NCBI GenBank assembly: GCA_002270565.1
Contig: NQMI01000007.1
Coordinates: 742,110 to 806,109, forward strand
DNA length: 64,000 bases
Direction: 5' to 3'
From: Stenocarpella maydis
Lineage: Eukaryota; Ascomycota; Sordariomycetes; Diaporthales; Diaporthaceae
Positions 54,398-64,000 of the stretch are shown here, piece after piece. How positions within the stretch are numbered: position 1 is the first letter of the stretch; every line of letters begins with the position of its first letter. The position numbers and the translations under genes are program-made. The notes beneath the pieces were generated by a model. That model searched no databases, was not told the DNA's origin, and saw only the letters and a list, made by a program, of their open reading frames with translations.

Positions 54398-57300
54398 ATG
54401 CCACTTCGCGGCATGGGGGACACATTTGGCGATGCCAGCGCACCCGTCGCCATTGTGGGTGTCTCCGGGAGGTTCCCCGGGGACGCCTCATCGCCAGACC
54501 GGCTGTGGGAGCTGGTGTCCAAGGGTCGATCAGCCCTGGCTGAGGTGCCGGGGGGCCGATACAACATCGATGCTTTTTATCACCCAAGTGCCGACCACCA
54601 GGGCACGCATAATGCGCGGGGCGGTTACTACCGTGAGTGCCCGCCCGCCCGACCGGCTCGTGCCTCTGTGACGCTGCTGACGCAGCTCCTCCTAAAAGTC
54701 CAGGAAGATGTTGCGACATTTGACGCCCCGTTTTTTCGAATCACGGCCCAGGAGGCCCAAGCCATGGACCCTTCCCAGCGCCTGGCCCTTGAGCTGAGTT
54801 ATGAAGCCCTGGAGAATGGTATCTACCCGCACCGGCACCACACCCCCCCCCTTCCCCTGAGGAACCGAGCGCTGATCATCCGCAGCTGGCGTCTCGATCC
54901 AGGCAGTGGCTGGCTCTCAGACCGGATGCTACATGGCAACATGCCTGCGCGACTACGCCAATCTGCGCGCCACAGACCCACATGAATACCCGTAAGTCTG
55001 CTCGATTGGACCCGTGGCATGATTGACAGGCCAGCAAGGAAGCGAACACTCAGTGACAATGGTGCAATAGCCGCTACGAGGCGAATGGGAGCATGGGCAC
55101 TGCGATGATCTCGAACCGCATCTCATGGTTCTTTGATCTAAAGGGCCCGAGCTTGAGCCTGGACACGGCGTGCTCGTCGTCGCTTGTTGCCCTCCATCTG
55201 GCGGTCCAAAGTATACGGTCTGGAGAGACCACTCAGGTCAGGCAACAATGCACCGCCCATCAGTCCAGCCCGAGCACAAGTTGACCTTGCGTGCAGGCCC
55301 TCGTAGGGGCGACGAATCTGATCTTAATGCCCGAGACGTCAAACCATCTCAGCACCTTGACGTTCCTCAGCCCTGACGCCAAGTCCAAAGCATTTGATGC
55401 GAGCGGTAAGCAGGAACCCCACAATACCACCCACCCGGTGATCGCGGAACCTGTCACATTGCTTCCGTGTCCCTTGGGCTCAGAGATAGTGTAATCTGTG
55501 CCGCTGCGTCACATTCCCGGCAGGGACTGGCCCGAGGCTGCCATTGGACGCTGCGGCTCACGCTCCACAGCATGTGAGCCGCCTTGCGGCTGTTGATTTA
55601 GGAAGCTGACTGGATGTGCTGCAGCGAATGGATACGCCCGAGGCGAGGGGGTCTGTGTAATCCTTGTCAAGTCCCTGGCGAAGGCCCTCGAGGACGGTGA
55701 TTCAATCCGTGCCGTCATCCGTGGGACAGCCGTCAACCACGATGGCCGGACGCCAGGGATCAATCTGCCGTCTACCGCTGCGCAGGAGGCAATGATCCGC
55801 GCTGCTTACGAGAACGCGGGTCTGGGGTATTCTGAAACGGGCTACTTTGAGGCGCATGGCACCGGCACCGCAGCGGGTGATCCCCTGGAGACCGCCGCTG
55901 TTGGCCGTGTCTTTGCGTCAAGCAGAAGACCGGGCCAGCCATTGTATATCGGCTCCGTGAAGAGTAATATTGGCCACCTGGAGGGTGGCGCAGGGCTTGC
56001 CGGCCTCATCAAGGCCTTGTACATCCTGGAAAAGGGGGAGATCCCGGCAAACCTGTGGTTGCAGAAACTGAATCCCAAGATCGATCTGGATGGCTGGGGA
56101 CTTGCCGTCAGTATTCATCTGCTCCTCAAGTCCGATCCGAAGCAGCGAACTACAAAGCAATTATGCTGACCAGCCACACAGATTCCCACTGCCCTTACGC
56201 CCTGGCCAACCACTGGGCTTCGCCGCATCAGCGTCAACTCCTTCGGCTACGGCGGGACCAACGCACATTGCATCGTGGACGACGCATATCACTATCTGAC
56301 CAGCCATGGCCTCTCCGGACGCCACAATACCCGTCCGCTCGTCGCATACGAGCCGTCAAGCCCGGGCTTGTGGTCTGACTTGGGTTCTTCGTCTTCGGGG
56401 TTTAGCACGCCCAACACGGAACAGGACAGCAGGCTCTCCCTGGCCTCCGTCCTGAGAGAGGCTTGCGAACCAGCAATACCAAAACTCCTCGTGTGGTCGT
56501 CCCACGAGCAGGGCGGCATCAGCAGGACAGCTGCAAACCTGGCCTCGTACCTCAGCCAGCATGCGTTCCCTCCGAGGCCCGCCCTCCTCCAGCGTCTTGC
56601 CTACACCCTCTCCGAGCGCCGCACCCGTCTTCCATTCACGTCCTTCGCCGTCACCAGGTCGCTGGCTTTGGCCCCGTCCGCCCTCGCGGCGCCCGCCAGA
56701 CCCGTCCGCCCCTCCTCCGAGAGCCCTACCGCCCTCTTCATCTTCACCGGGCAGGGCGCACAGTGGGCCGGCATGGGCCTCGAGCTGATGGCCTACACAA
56801 CCTTCAGGCAGCGCATGTCCGAGGCGGCTGCACACCTGAGGGCCCTCGGCTGCGGGTGGGACCTCGTCGAGGAGATCAGCAGCCCGCGCGTCAACGAGCC
56901 TCAGGTCAGCCAGCCGGCATGCACGGCCGTCCAGGTCGCACTGGTTGACTTGCTGGCGGACTGGGGCGTCAGGCCGGCGCTGGTGGTCGGGCACAGCAGT
57001 GGCGAGATCGGGGCTGCGTACGCCAAGGGCACCATCTCGCGTGCCGCTGCGTGGACTATTGCCTACCACCGCGGCAGGCTCTCTGCAGAACTTGACTCCG
57101 GTGGGAAGGAGATGGGCATGCTGGCTGTTGGTCTTGGGGAGCGGGAGACGCAGGAGTATTTCGACCGTGTCAGGGCTGATCCCAAGCCTGTTGTCGCGTG
57201 CATCAACTCCCCCGTCAGTGTCACCGTGTCGGGCTCTGTGGATGGATTACAAGAGCTACAGGACATGATTGGCAGTCGAGCGTTCAGCAGGAGGCTGGTT

Positions 57301-60300
57301 GTCAAGACGGCATACCACAGCCCACTGATGGACCAGCTTGCTAAGCCCTACTTGGACTCGCTGAGCAGCATCGATCACGGGACAGAAGAGTCCAAGAACA
57401 TGGTCAAGATGTTCTCCTCGGTGACTGGTGGCGAGATTTCCGATCAGTCTCTGAGGGATCCTCAGTACTGGGTCGACAACATGGTCTCTCCAGTCAAGTT
57501 CCACCAAGCTCTCACCAAGCTCTTGGACCATGCCCATGCCGAGGCCTTGTCATCCTCGCTTGTGCTCATCGAGTGCGGTCCCCACAGCGCACTCAAGGGC
57601 CCCGCCCAGCAGATCATGAGGGCTCACCAGACTGTCGACCCCGCCAAGATACCATACACAAGTCTCCTGATGCGCAAGGAGGACGCGGCCATGACGGCCA
57701 TGACGGCCGCCGGAACCCTCTGGCAGCATGGGCTACCGGTCAAGCTCGCAGTGGTGAACTCGGCGACCTCGGTCCCGGAGGACCTCACCCAGCTCGTGGA
57801 CCTTCCCCCGTTCGCCTGGAACCACAACTCGCGCTTCTGGTACGAGACGCCCCGCACGAGGGCATACCGGCTGCGGGCAGACCCGCGGCACGACCTCCTC
57901 GGCACGCTGGACGAGTCCTGCCCGGACACGGCCGGCGAGCCCGTCTGGAAGAACTACCTCCGCGTGGCCGAGGTGCCGTGGCTTAAGCATAACATGCTCC
58001 TTGGCAGGGCGGTCCTTGGGTTTTCCGGCATGCTGGCGCTTGTCCTCGAGGGCGTGCGGCGGACTGCCGATCCGCTCAAGACGGTAGTCGGGTACCGGTT
58101 CCGTGACGTCTTCCCTGGCCCGCCGCTGGTGCTCGGTGAGATTGAAGAAAGCAGTGTTGAGACGAGGCTTGTCCTGCGAGCCTGGCGGGCCGGAAGCCGC
58201 AGTCTGACGACGTACTGGAGGGAGTTCAGCCTGTCTAGTCGGGACCGGAACGGGGCCTGGACGCAGCACAGCTCAGGACTCGTGCAAATCGAGTACAGCG
58301 CTGTCGACGAGCTCTCCAAGGAAGCCTGGAGGTCGAAATGGATGAGCATCAAGGGCGACGAGAGGGCCAGTTCGAGAGATGTTGGAGAATTCTATGAGAC
58401 TGTGAGTACTGGTCTACTTGATTCAATATCTACCAAAAAGGCAACACCGCTAACATGTCAACAACAGTTCTCTAACCTTGGCATGCAATGGCATGAGGCA
58501 TACCGGTCCCTCCACTCCACGAGGATATCCAGCAGCCGTCGTTCAGCCACTGGCATCATCCAAATACAGGACACGGCAGCTCTCATGCCAGAGAACTACG
58601 AGTCCAGGCACGTCGTGCACCCCACCACGCTTGAGGGCGCATTCCAACTGCTCTCCGCCTGCGATGGCGGCACGCGAGACCATGTCAGGGTCCCCAAGTA
58701 TATCGAGGGCATCTTCGTCTCTGCGTCATTGTCTCCCCTTGCCCCAGGAACGATGCTCAACGTGTTCGGAACCGTCGACGAGAAGTGGGCCGATGGTACC
58801 AACTCGACCGTCGTCGTGTCTGACGACTCCTTCTCGGAGCCTCTCCTTATCTTCCAAGGGTTTAAGACGACCGATCTGGACGGAGAGGCTGGAGCTGAGA
58901 CGCCTGATTCTGACGCCACTACTCAGTCACTGACAAAACTGGGGGCCTACCCCGCCTGGGGCATCGACGTGGAGCACTCCTCTGCCGACGCAGTCAGGGC
59001 CATCCTGCACAAGGCGTGGTCCCAAGCCTCCAACGCGGATTATGAGACCATCAGGGATCTCGAGTGGGCGGCTTACATTCTATGCAAGCGTGCAACCAAG
59101 AGGTTCAGGCTCGAGGATGCCACCACCATGGCCAAACACTATCAAGTGTTCTACCGCTACATGAGACGCCAAGTAGATCTCTCCAAAGCACTGGGCTCCA
59201 CTCTCCCGTGTCAGTCGGCGGCCTGGATATTAGCCGATGAAGCCACAGAGAACGCCGTCCTTTCTCGCGCGGCTGCGGCTTCCTCCGAGGGGCAAATGCT
59301 CATTCGCATCCTGGACAACATGGAGGGCCTCATGAAAGGGGCTATCGAGCCATGGGAGCTCATGAACCACGATGGGCTGTTGGAGGAGCTGTACCGGTCC
59401 GGACTGTCGGAAGACAAGACACCCGCCGTACTATGCGAGTTCATATCGCTGCTCTCACACAAGAGACCCCTGCGGATCCTCGAGGTGGGCGCTGGTACCG
59501 GGTCGGCAACCAGCAAGATCCTGAAGAGGCTCAGCAAGGCGAGCGTGGAGAGATACACCTACACCGACATCTCGGCCTCGTTCTTCCAACAGGCTGCGAG
59601 CGAGTTCAATGACTGGAGCAAGTCCGGCGTCATGGAATTCAAGGTCTTCAACGCCGAGCTCGACCCCGGGGCTCAGGGATTTGACCTCGGGTCTTATGAT
59701 GTTGTCGTTGCCTTCCAGGTCCTGCATGCCACGAGCAAGATGGACGAGACCATCGCCAACTGCCACAAGCTCCTCCGCCCCGGCGGGTACCTCGTCGCCA
59801 CGGAGCTCACGAGCAAGGTCGCGCGCCGGTCTGCAGTCTTTGGCATCCTGCCCGGCTGGTGGCTGGGCGAAGATGACGGCCGGCTGAACGGGCCCGAGAT
59901 GCTCGAGAGCGAGTGGGACTGCAGGCTGAGACGGAATGGTTTCGACGGCATCGAGTGGTATTTCAGGGACCGTGAGGACGAAGGGTGGTCGAGCAGCGTG
60001 ATGGTTGCGCGGGCGACTGCGCAGCCAGAGGCGAGAGCACCGGCCGAGAGGATCATTGTGGTGACTTCACAGGCTGCAGGCCCGCTTGCCCAAGGGCTGT
60101 CACAATCTCTTGCTCGCTCCTGCGGCGCAGCCCAGAGCGTCTCACTTAGCGACGCGCCTCAGCTTGCATCCCATGATCTTGCCACGGCTAAATGTATCGT
60201 TACCGTCGAGGTGGACCAGCCATTGTTCAGCCGCATAAGCCCCGATGAGTTCGAGGCCATCAAACACATCATCCTGAGGGCACGCAGCACGCTCTGGCTG

Positions 60301-62820
60301 ACCCGCGGCGGCACCCCTCTCGAATGCAGCATCCCAGAATCCTCCATGTTCACAGGCCTGGCGCGCTCCATCAGGGGTGAGGAGCCCGGCGTCAACCTCG
60401 TCACGCTTGACCTGGGCCCGGAGAGCCCAGAGTCCGTCTGGACCGACAGCGTCCTGCGCGTGATGAGACTGCAGGACCAGGAGCACAACGCCGAGCACGA
60501 GTTCGTCGAGCGGGGCGGCGCCCTGCACGTCAGCAGGATCGTCCCGGACGAGCGGCTTAGCAAGCTTCTCTCCTCGGCCACCCAGGGCGGCGAGGCGAAA
60601 GCCCAGACGGAGCAGCCCACGCCGCAGCCCCTGCGGCAGGACGGCAGGCCCCTGAAGATGGAGCTCGCGAAGACAGGTGACCTGGACAGCTTCGTGTTCC
60701 GCGACGACGACGACGGCGCCTGTGCACCACTCGGCAGTGACGAGGTCGAGATCGAGGTCAGGGCCGTTGGTCTCGACCCGTATGATATGGCGATCGCGGT
60801 CGGCCAGATCTGGGACACGCAGGTCGGCATCGAGTACAGCGGAGTCGTCACCCGCGTCGGTTCATCAGTGCTGAACGTCGCTGTTGGCAACAGGGTCACG
60901 GCGTTTGCGATCGGTCCCAACTGGTACAGGACTCGCCTCCGCAGCAGCAGTGCCGGGGTGCACAAGCTGCCCGAGAGCATGACCTTCGAGGAGGGCACGA
61001 ACATCATGCGAACGTACGGGGCGGTCAAGTACGGGCTGGTCAATGTCGCATCCCTCGAAAGGGGAGACACTGTGTTGATCCATGATGCCACGACGGCCCT
61101 AGGCATGGCTGCTGTCCGCCTGGCGCAGCATATCGGAGCCGAAATCTACGCAACGGTAGCTGGGGGCCGGGAGAGGAACGATCTTGCCGCCGCGAGCAGT
61201 GTGCCTCATGACCACATATTCGAGTTCTCGGGATTCCCTGGGGCGCTCAAGCACGCCACAGGACATCGCGGAGTCGATGTCGTGGTAAACGCTTCCCTAA
61301 CCGGCGAAGCTCTGAGGCAGTCGTGGTACTGCCTTGCTACCTTTGGTCGATTTGTCGAGCTCGGTATGAAGGACATGAGATCAAACACTGGTCTGGACAT
61401 GGTTCCTTTTGCTTCCAATACGACCTTCAGCGGGGTGAACATGAAGTGCATGATGTACTCCAACCCCAAGCTGTTCCGCAAGATACTGGCACAGACGATG
61501 GAGTACCTCGAGGCGGGCATCTTCAAGACCGGGCCGCTGCATGCCATCAAGCTGTCCGAGGTGGCCGAAGGTTTCAGGATCTTACAGTCCAGGTCCAAAC
61601 TCGGAGCCAGGCGCGTAGTTCTCAGGGTGGAGGAGGCTGATGTCGTCCCTGTCATTGGCGAACGGCAGGCGAATCCTCTCGCGCTCTCCCCCGATGCAAC
61701 CTACCTCGTCCCTGGCGGCCTCGGTGGCCTGGGCCGGCCTCTCCTCCGCTGGATGGCTGACAAGGGTGCCCGTCATCTGGTGACCACGTCCCGCTCTGGT
61801 GGTCGCGACGCCAAGGCGCAGGCGGTGATCCAGGAGCTCTCGGGACGGGGGGTGAACGTCAAGGTCTTTGCGAGCGACATCAGTGATGCAGGCGCGCTCA
61901 GCGCTGTGTTGTCAGACCTCTCGGCCTCGGGCCTCCCGCCCATCCGCGGCGCCATCGTCTGCTCCATGAACGTGCAGGACACCATGTTCGAGACCATGAC
62001 CCATGCCGACTTTGTGGCCGCCACGCGGCCCAAGTACAACGTCACCCACAACCTGCACCACAGCCTCCCGAGGGACCTCGACTTCTTCATCTGCCTCTCG
62101 TCCGCGGCCGGGCAGATCGGGTCCATCGCGCAGGGCAACTACAACGCAGGAAACAACTACCAGGATGCGCTGTGTGCGCACCGGAGGTCCCTCGGCCTCC
62201 CGGGGACCAGCATCAACCTCGGCTGGATGGGCGAGATCGGCTTTGTGGCAGAGTCCGACCGGGCCAAGGTGCCCCAGGTGGTGCGGGACGGGGTCAGGGA
62301 CCTCAGGGCGAGCCAGTTCTTCGCCATCATGGAGGCGGCCATGGGCAGCGGCGAGGCCCCTGGCATGATGAGCCAGCCTGTGCTCGGGCTCGCGACGGGC
62401 GGCCTCATCAAGCACGCCCGCCGGGACGAGCCGTACTGGTTCAGGGACGCGAGGTTCTCGGCCATGCGGCTCTATGATACACACCAGTCCAAGTCTGAGA
62501 ACACGGCAAGGAGGGGCTCAAACGGAGCAGATATCAAGGCGGCGCTGGCCTCGGCCAAGAACCTCGAGGAGGCGAGAGCTGTCGTGCTGTCGGGCCTCAT
62601 GGCCAAGCTCGCGAGGGGCCTGATGATGGAGCTGGACGATATGGACCCCAGCAGGCCTATCAACATGTACGGCGTGGACAGCCTGGTCGCGGTGGATGTC
62701 CGGGCATGGGCGATGAAAGAGCTGCATAGCGTTGTGCATGTTAGCGATATTCTGAAGAGCATGCCCATGTCTGATTTGGCGGGCAAGATGGCCGAGGCAT
62801 CGAAGCTGGTGGTTTTCTGA
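54398..62820 (+). CDS. Highly reducing iterative type I polyketide synthase with degenerate DH and ER
   Basis: Eight exons: 54398-54632, 54699-54818, 54886-54991, 55071-55236, 55297-55405, 55625-56106, 56182-58401 and 58468-62820. They close to 2,596 residues. Domain order is KS-AT-DH-MT-ER-KR-ACP. KS has Cys188 (DTACSSSL), EAHGTGT and [10 protein letters not shown] has [10 protein letters not shown] and Ser678 in GHSSGE. In DH, His is Asn1010 ([12 protein letters not shown]) and Asp is Glu1202 (HPTTLEGAF), so it should be inactive. MT has [10 protein letters not shown] at 1485. ER has [10 protein letters not shown] near 2018 in place of the usual HxAAGGVG, so NADPH binding is doubtful. KR has VPGGLGGLG at 2227, LSSAAG and Tyr2371. 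ACP has Ser2551 in GVDSL. There is no thioesterase or reductase domain, so release needs a partner. Intron 5 is 219 bp, the others 60-79. The last intron is 66 bp with no stop and is easily missed. The start could also be the ATG at 54413. Confidence 0.95.
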
Positions 62821-63167
62821 CATTGCTAGAGAGACATATACCCATAGTTAGACCATTTGATATGTTGTGTTTTTGCTTGCTGAAAATAGTTGCGCTGCGT
62901 TATAACTGGCATCGGAGCAATGCCCCCGAGCCCCTCGTGGCGGCATCTGGCCTCGCCTCATCAGCCTGAGCACTTGTTCAACAACCTTGGCAGCTTCATG
63001 GCTCAGTAGGCACGCCTTAGTAGTGCTGTTCTCCGGCACTTGGATAACTGCCCATAGACACTCCTGAGCTGTTTCAGAATGTACTAGAGAGACAAGAAGA
63101 ACACGTGACTCGAAATGGGACACCTCGTTTTTGCTCACATCCTTATCAACATAGTATTCTGTTGTTC

Positions 63168-63396
63168 GGAGTGAGGGTCTGGTATGTGGCAGCCCCTGTG
63201 GAAGTCAGCTCTATAACAGTGTAAAGTTAATTTTATACCACATATTCACCCCCAAGCCATTAGTCACAGCCCCTCTGTGTGTTTCTGAGTGAAGTTCTGG
63301 TGTGTGGCAGCCCAGGTGGAAGTCAGCCCCATAATAGCCAAGTGAAGTTGTACCACATATTCACCTCCAAACAATGTAGTCATAACCCTCTGTTGA
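63168..63396 (+). repeat. Two-copy tandem repeat, about 118-bp period
   Basis: Copies at about 63168-63277 and 63286-63396 share TCTGGT(A/G)TGTGGCAGCCC, GTGGAAGTCAGC and ACCACATATTCACC. Identity is about 75-80% by eye. Confidence 0.8.
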
Positions 63397-63408
63397 CCAC
63401 TGCAAAAT

Positions 63409-63485
63409 TCACTGGGACAGGTGAATTCCACTGAACCAGATGAATTTGACTAGACCCAGTGTATTCTACTGGACCAAGTGAATGG
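63409..63485 (+). repeat. Short degenerate tandem repeat, about 19-bp period
   Basis: Four units of the type CACTGGACCAGGTGAATT, alternating with variants such as CACTGAACCAGATGAATT and ACTGGACCAAGTGAATGG. It directly follows the longer tandem repeat and directly precedes the TATA box at 63517. Confidence 0.7.
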
Positions 63486-63516
63486 CTTGTACGGTGTGGC
63501 TGTCCCAGACTTCAGC

Positions 63517-63524
63517 TATAAAAA
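63517..63524 (+). promoter_or_regulatory. TATA-like box
   Basis: TATAAAAA, followed by about 60 bp of C/T-rich sequence, the usual layout of a strong fungal core promoter or LTR promoter. No complete downstream gene is visible in the window. Confidence 0.4.
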
Positions 63525-64000
63525 ACCTACCATCCCCCTTCCTTTCCTCCCTCTCTTCTTCTCTCATCAATCTCTCTTCCATATTCAGCCCAGTTACGGA
63601 CCTAAAGTGGGTGCTTCCTGTCCAACCCATTTCCTGCGTCAATCTTTTGGGCTGCATCAGCATAAAGAAGACATCCCTTCAAGCCAACCTCTCGTCCCTT
63701 GCCGAGCAACATCGCGATGGACTGGCCGATAAAGCGGTCGAAGAAGACTACTACCATGACTCCATCCATGCGGGCACCAGACGCAGGTAGGTGAACCTTC
63801 TCTATTCCTTAAGTTAGCACACACATGACTTGGAAGAAGATCCCAATCCCCCCCCACCCCTCCACCCCACCAAACAAAACTTCCCTTCTCCTCAGAATGA
63901 ACTTGAAACGGCTAATACCGAACTAACAGACCACCTAGCACAATCTTCTGGAACTATCGGCTTGCATTCACCCATCACTCTACAACAGGGTTTGCAAAAC

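Larger units (their letters stand above)
62821..64000. other. Right flank with tandem repeats and promoter-like sequence
   Basis: 3' flank of the synthase, then two repeat arrays (listed separately), then a TATA box at 63517-63524 followed by a pyrimidine-rich tract and several ATGs (63712 and others). Splice-like signals occur at 63786 (GTAGGT) and 63893 (CTCCTCAG), but no reading frame closes across them. This may be the start of a gene continuing past the window, or an LTR with its leader. I cannot decide. Confidence 0.45.

Overview
The window looks like a piece of a filamentous ascomycete (Pezizomycotina) chromosome. Genes are GC-rich and carry short introns of about 56-102 bp with GT(A/G)NGT donors and CTRAY-like branch points. 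Transposons are AT-rich and full of stop codons in a way typical of repeat-induced point mutation (RIP). One gene is a fungal iterative highly reducing polyketide synthase. I cannot name a genus from sequence alone.

Layout. 1-5.0 kb: no convincing gene, one diverged direct repeat. 5.0-13.2 kb: ordinary genes, namely a six-helix membrane protein (-), a TesB-like acyl-CoA thioesterase (-), a class I glutamine-amidotransferase-like protein (+) and a secreted amidase (-). 13.5 kb: an orphan fragment of an FAD-binding Rossmann fold. 14.06-15.47 kb: a RIP-damaged Tc1/mariner element with intact inverted ends. 16.2 kb: a small secreted protein. 17.03-32.76 kb: a nested transposon island. The outermost element is a pogo/Fot1-type transposon whose two 42-bp inverted ends match perfectly but lie 15.7 kb apart. 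Inside are two Ty3/gypsy elements on the minus strand (one nearly full length), a piece of a third on the plus strand, and four copies of a 594-bp LTR-like repeat inserted among them. 33.5-43.3 kb: DUF4743/Nudix hydrolase, secreted berberine-bridge-type FAD oxidase, cytochrome P450, a small unknown protein and a GNAT acetyltransferase. 44.65-46.39 kb: a proline/RS-rich protein. 46.4-51.9 kb: gene desert. 51.9-62.8 kb: a six-bladed beta-propeller protein (-) divergent from a 2,596-residue polyketide synthase (+). 62.8-64 kb: tandem repeats and a promoter-like stretch running off the edge.

How genes may work together. The synthase has intact-looking KS, AT, C-methyltransferase, KR and ACP, but its DH has lost both catalytic residues (His to Asn, Asp to Glu) and its ER has lost the glycine-rich NADPH motif. 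It should therefore make an alpha-methylated, beta-hydroxylated chain rather than a fully reduced one. The divergent beta-propeller protein is its likely partner. The FAD oxidase and P450 15-19 kb upstream are possible tailoring enzymes, but the gene desert between them makes a single cluster uncertain. All exon boundaries were read by eye from splice motifs and frame closure; every multi-exon model given here closes in frame.
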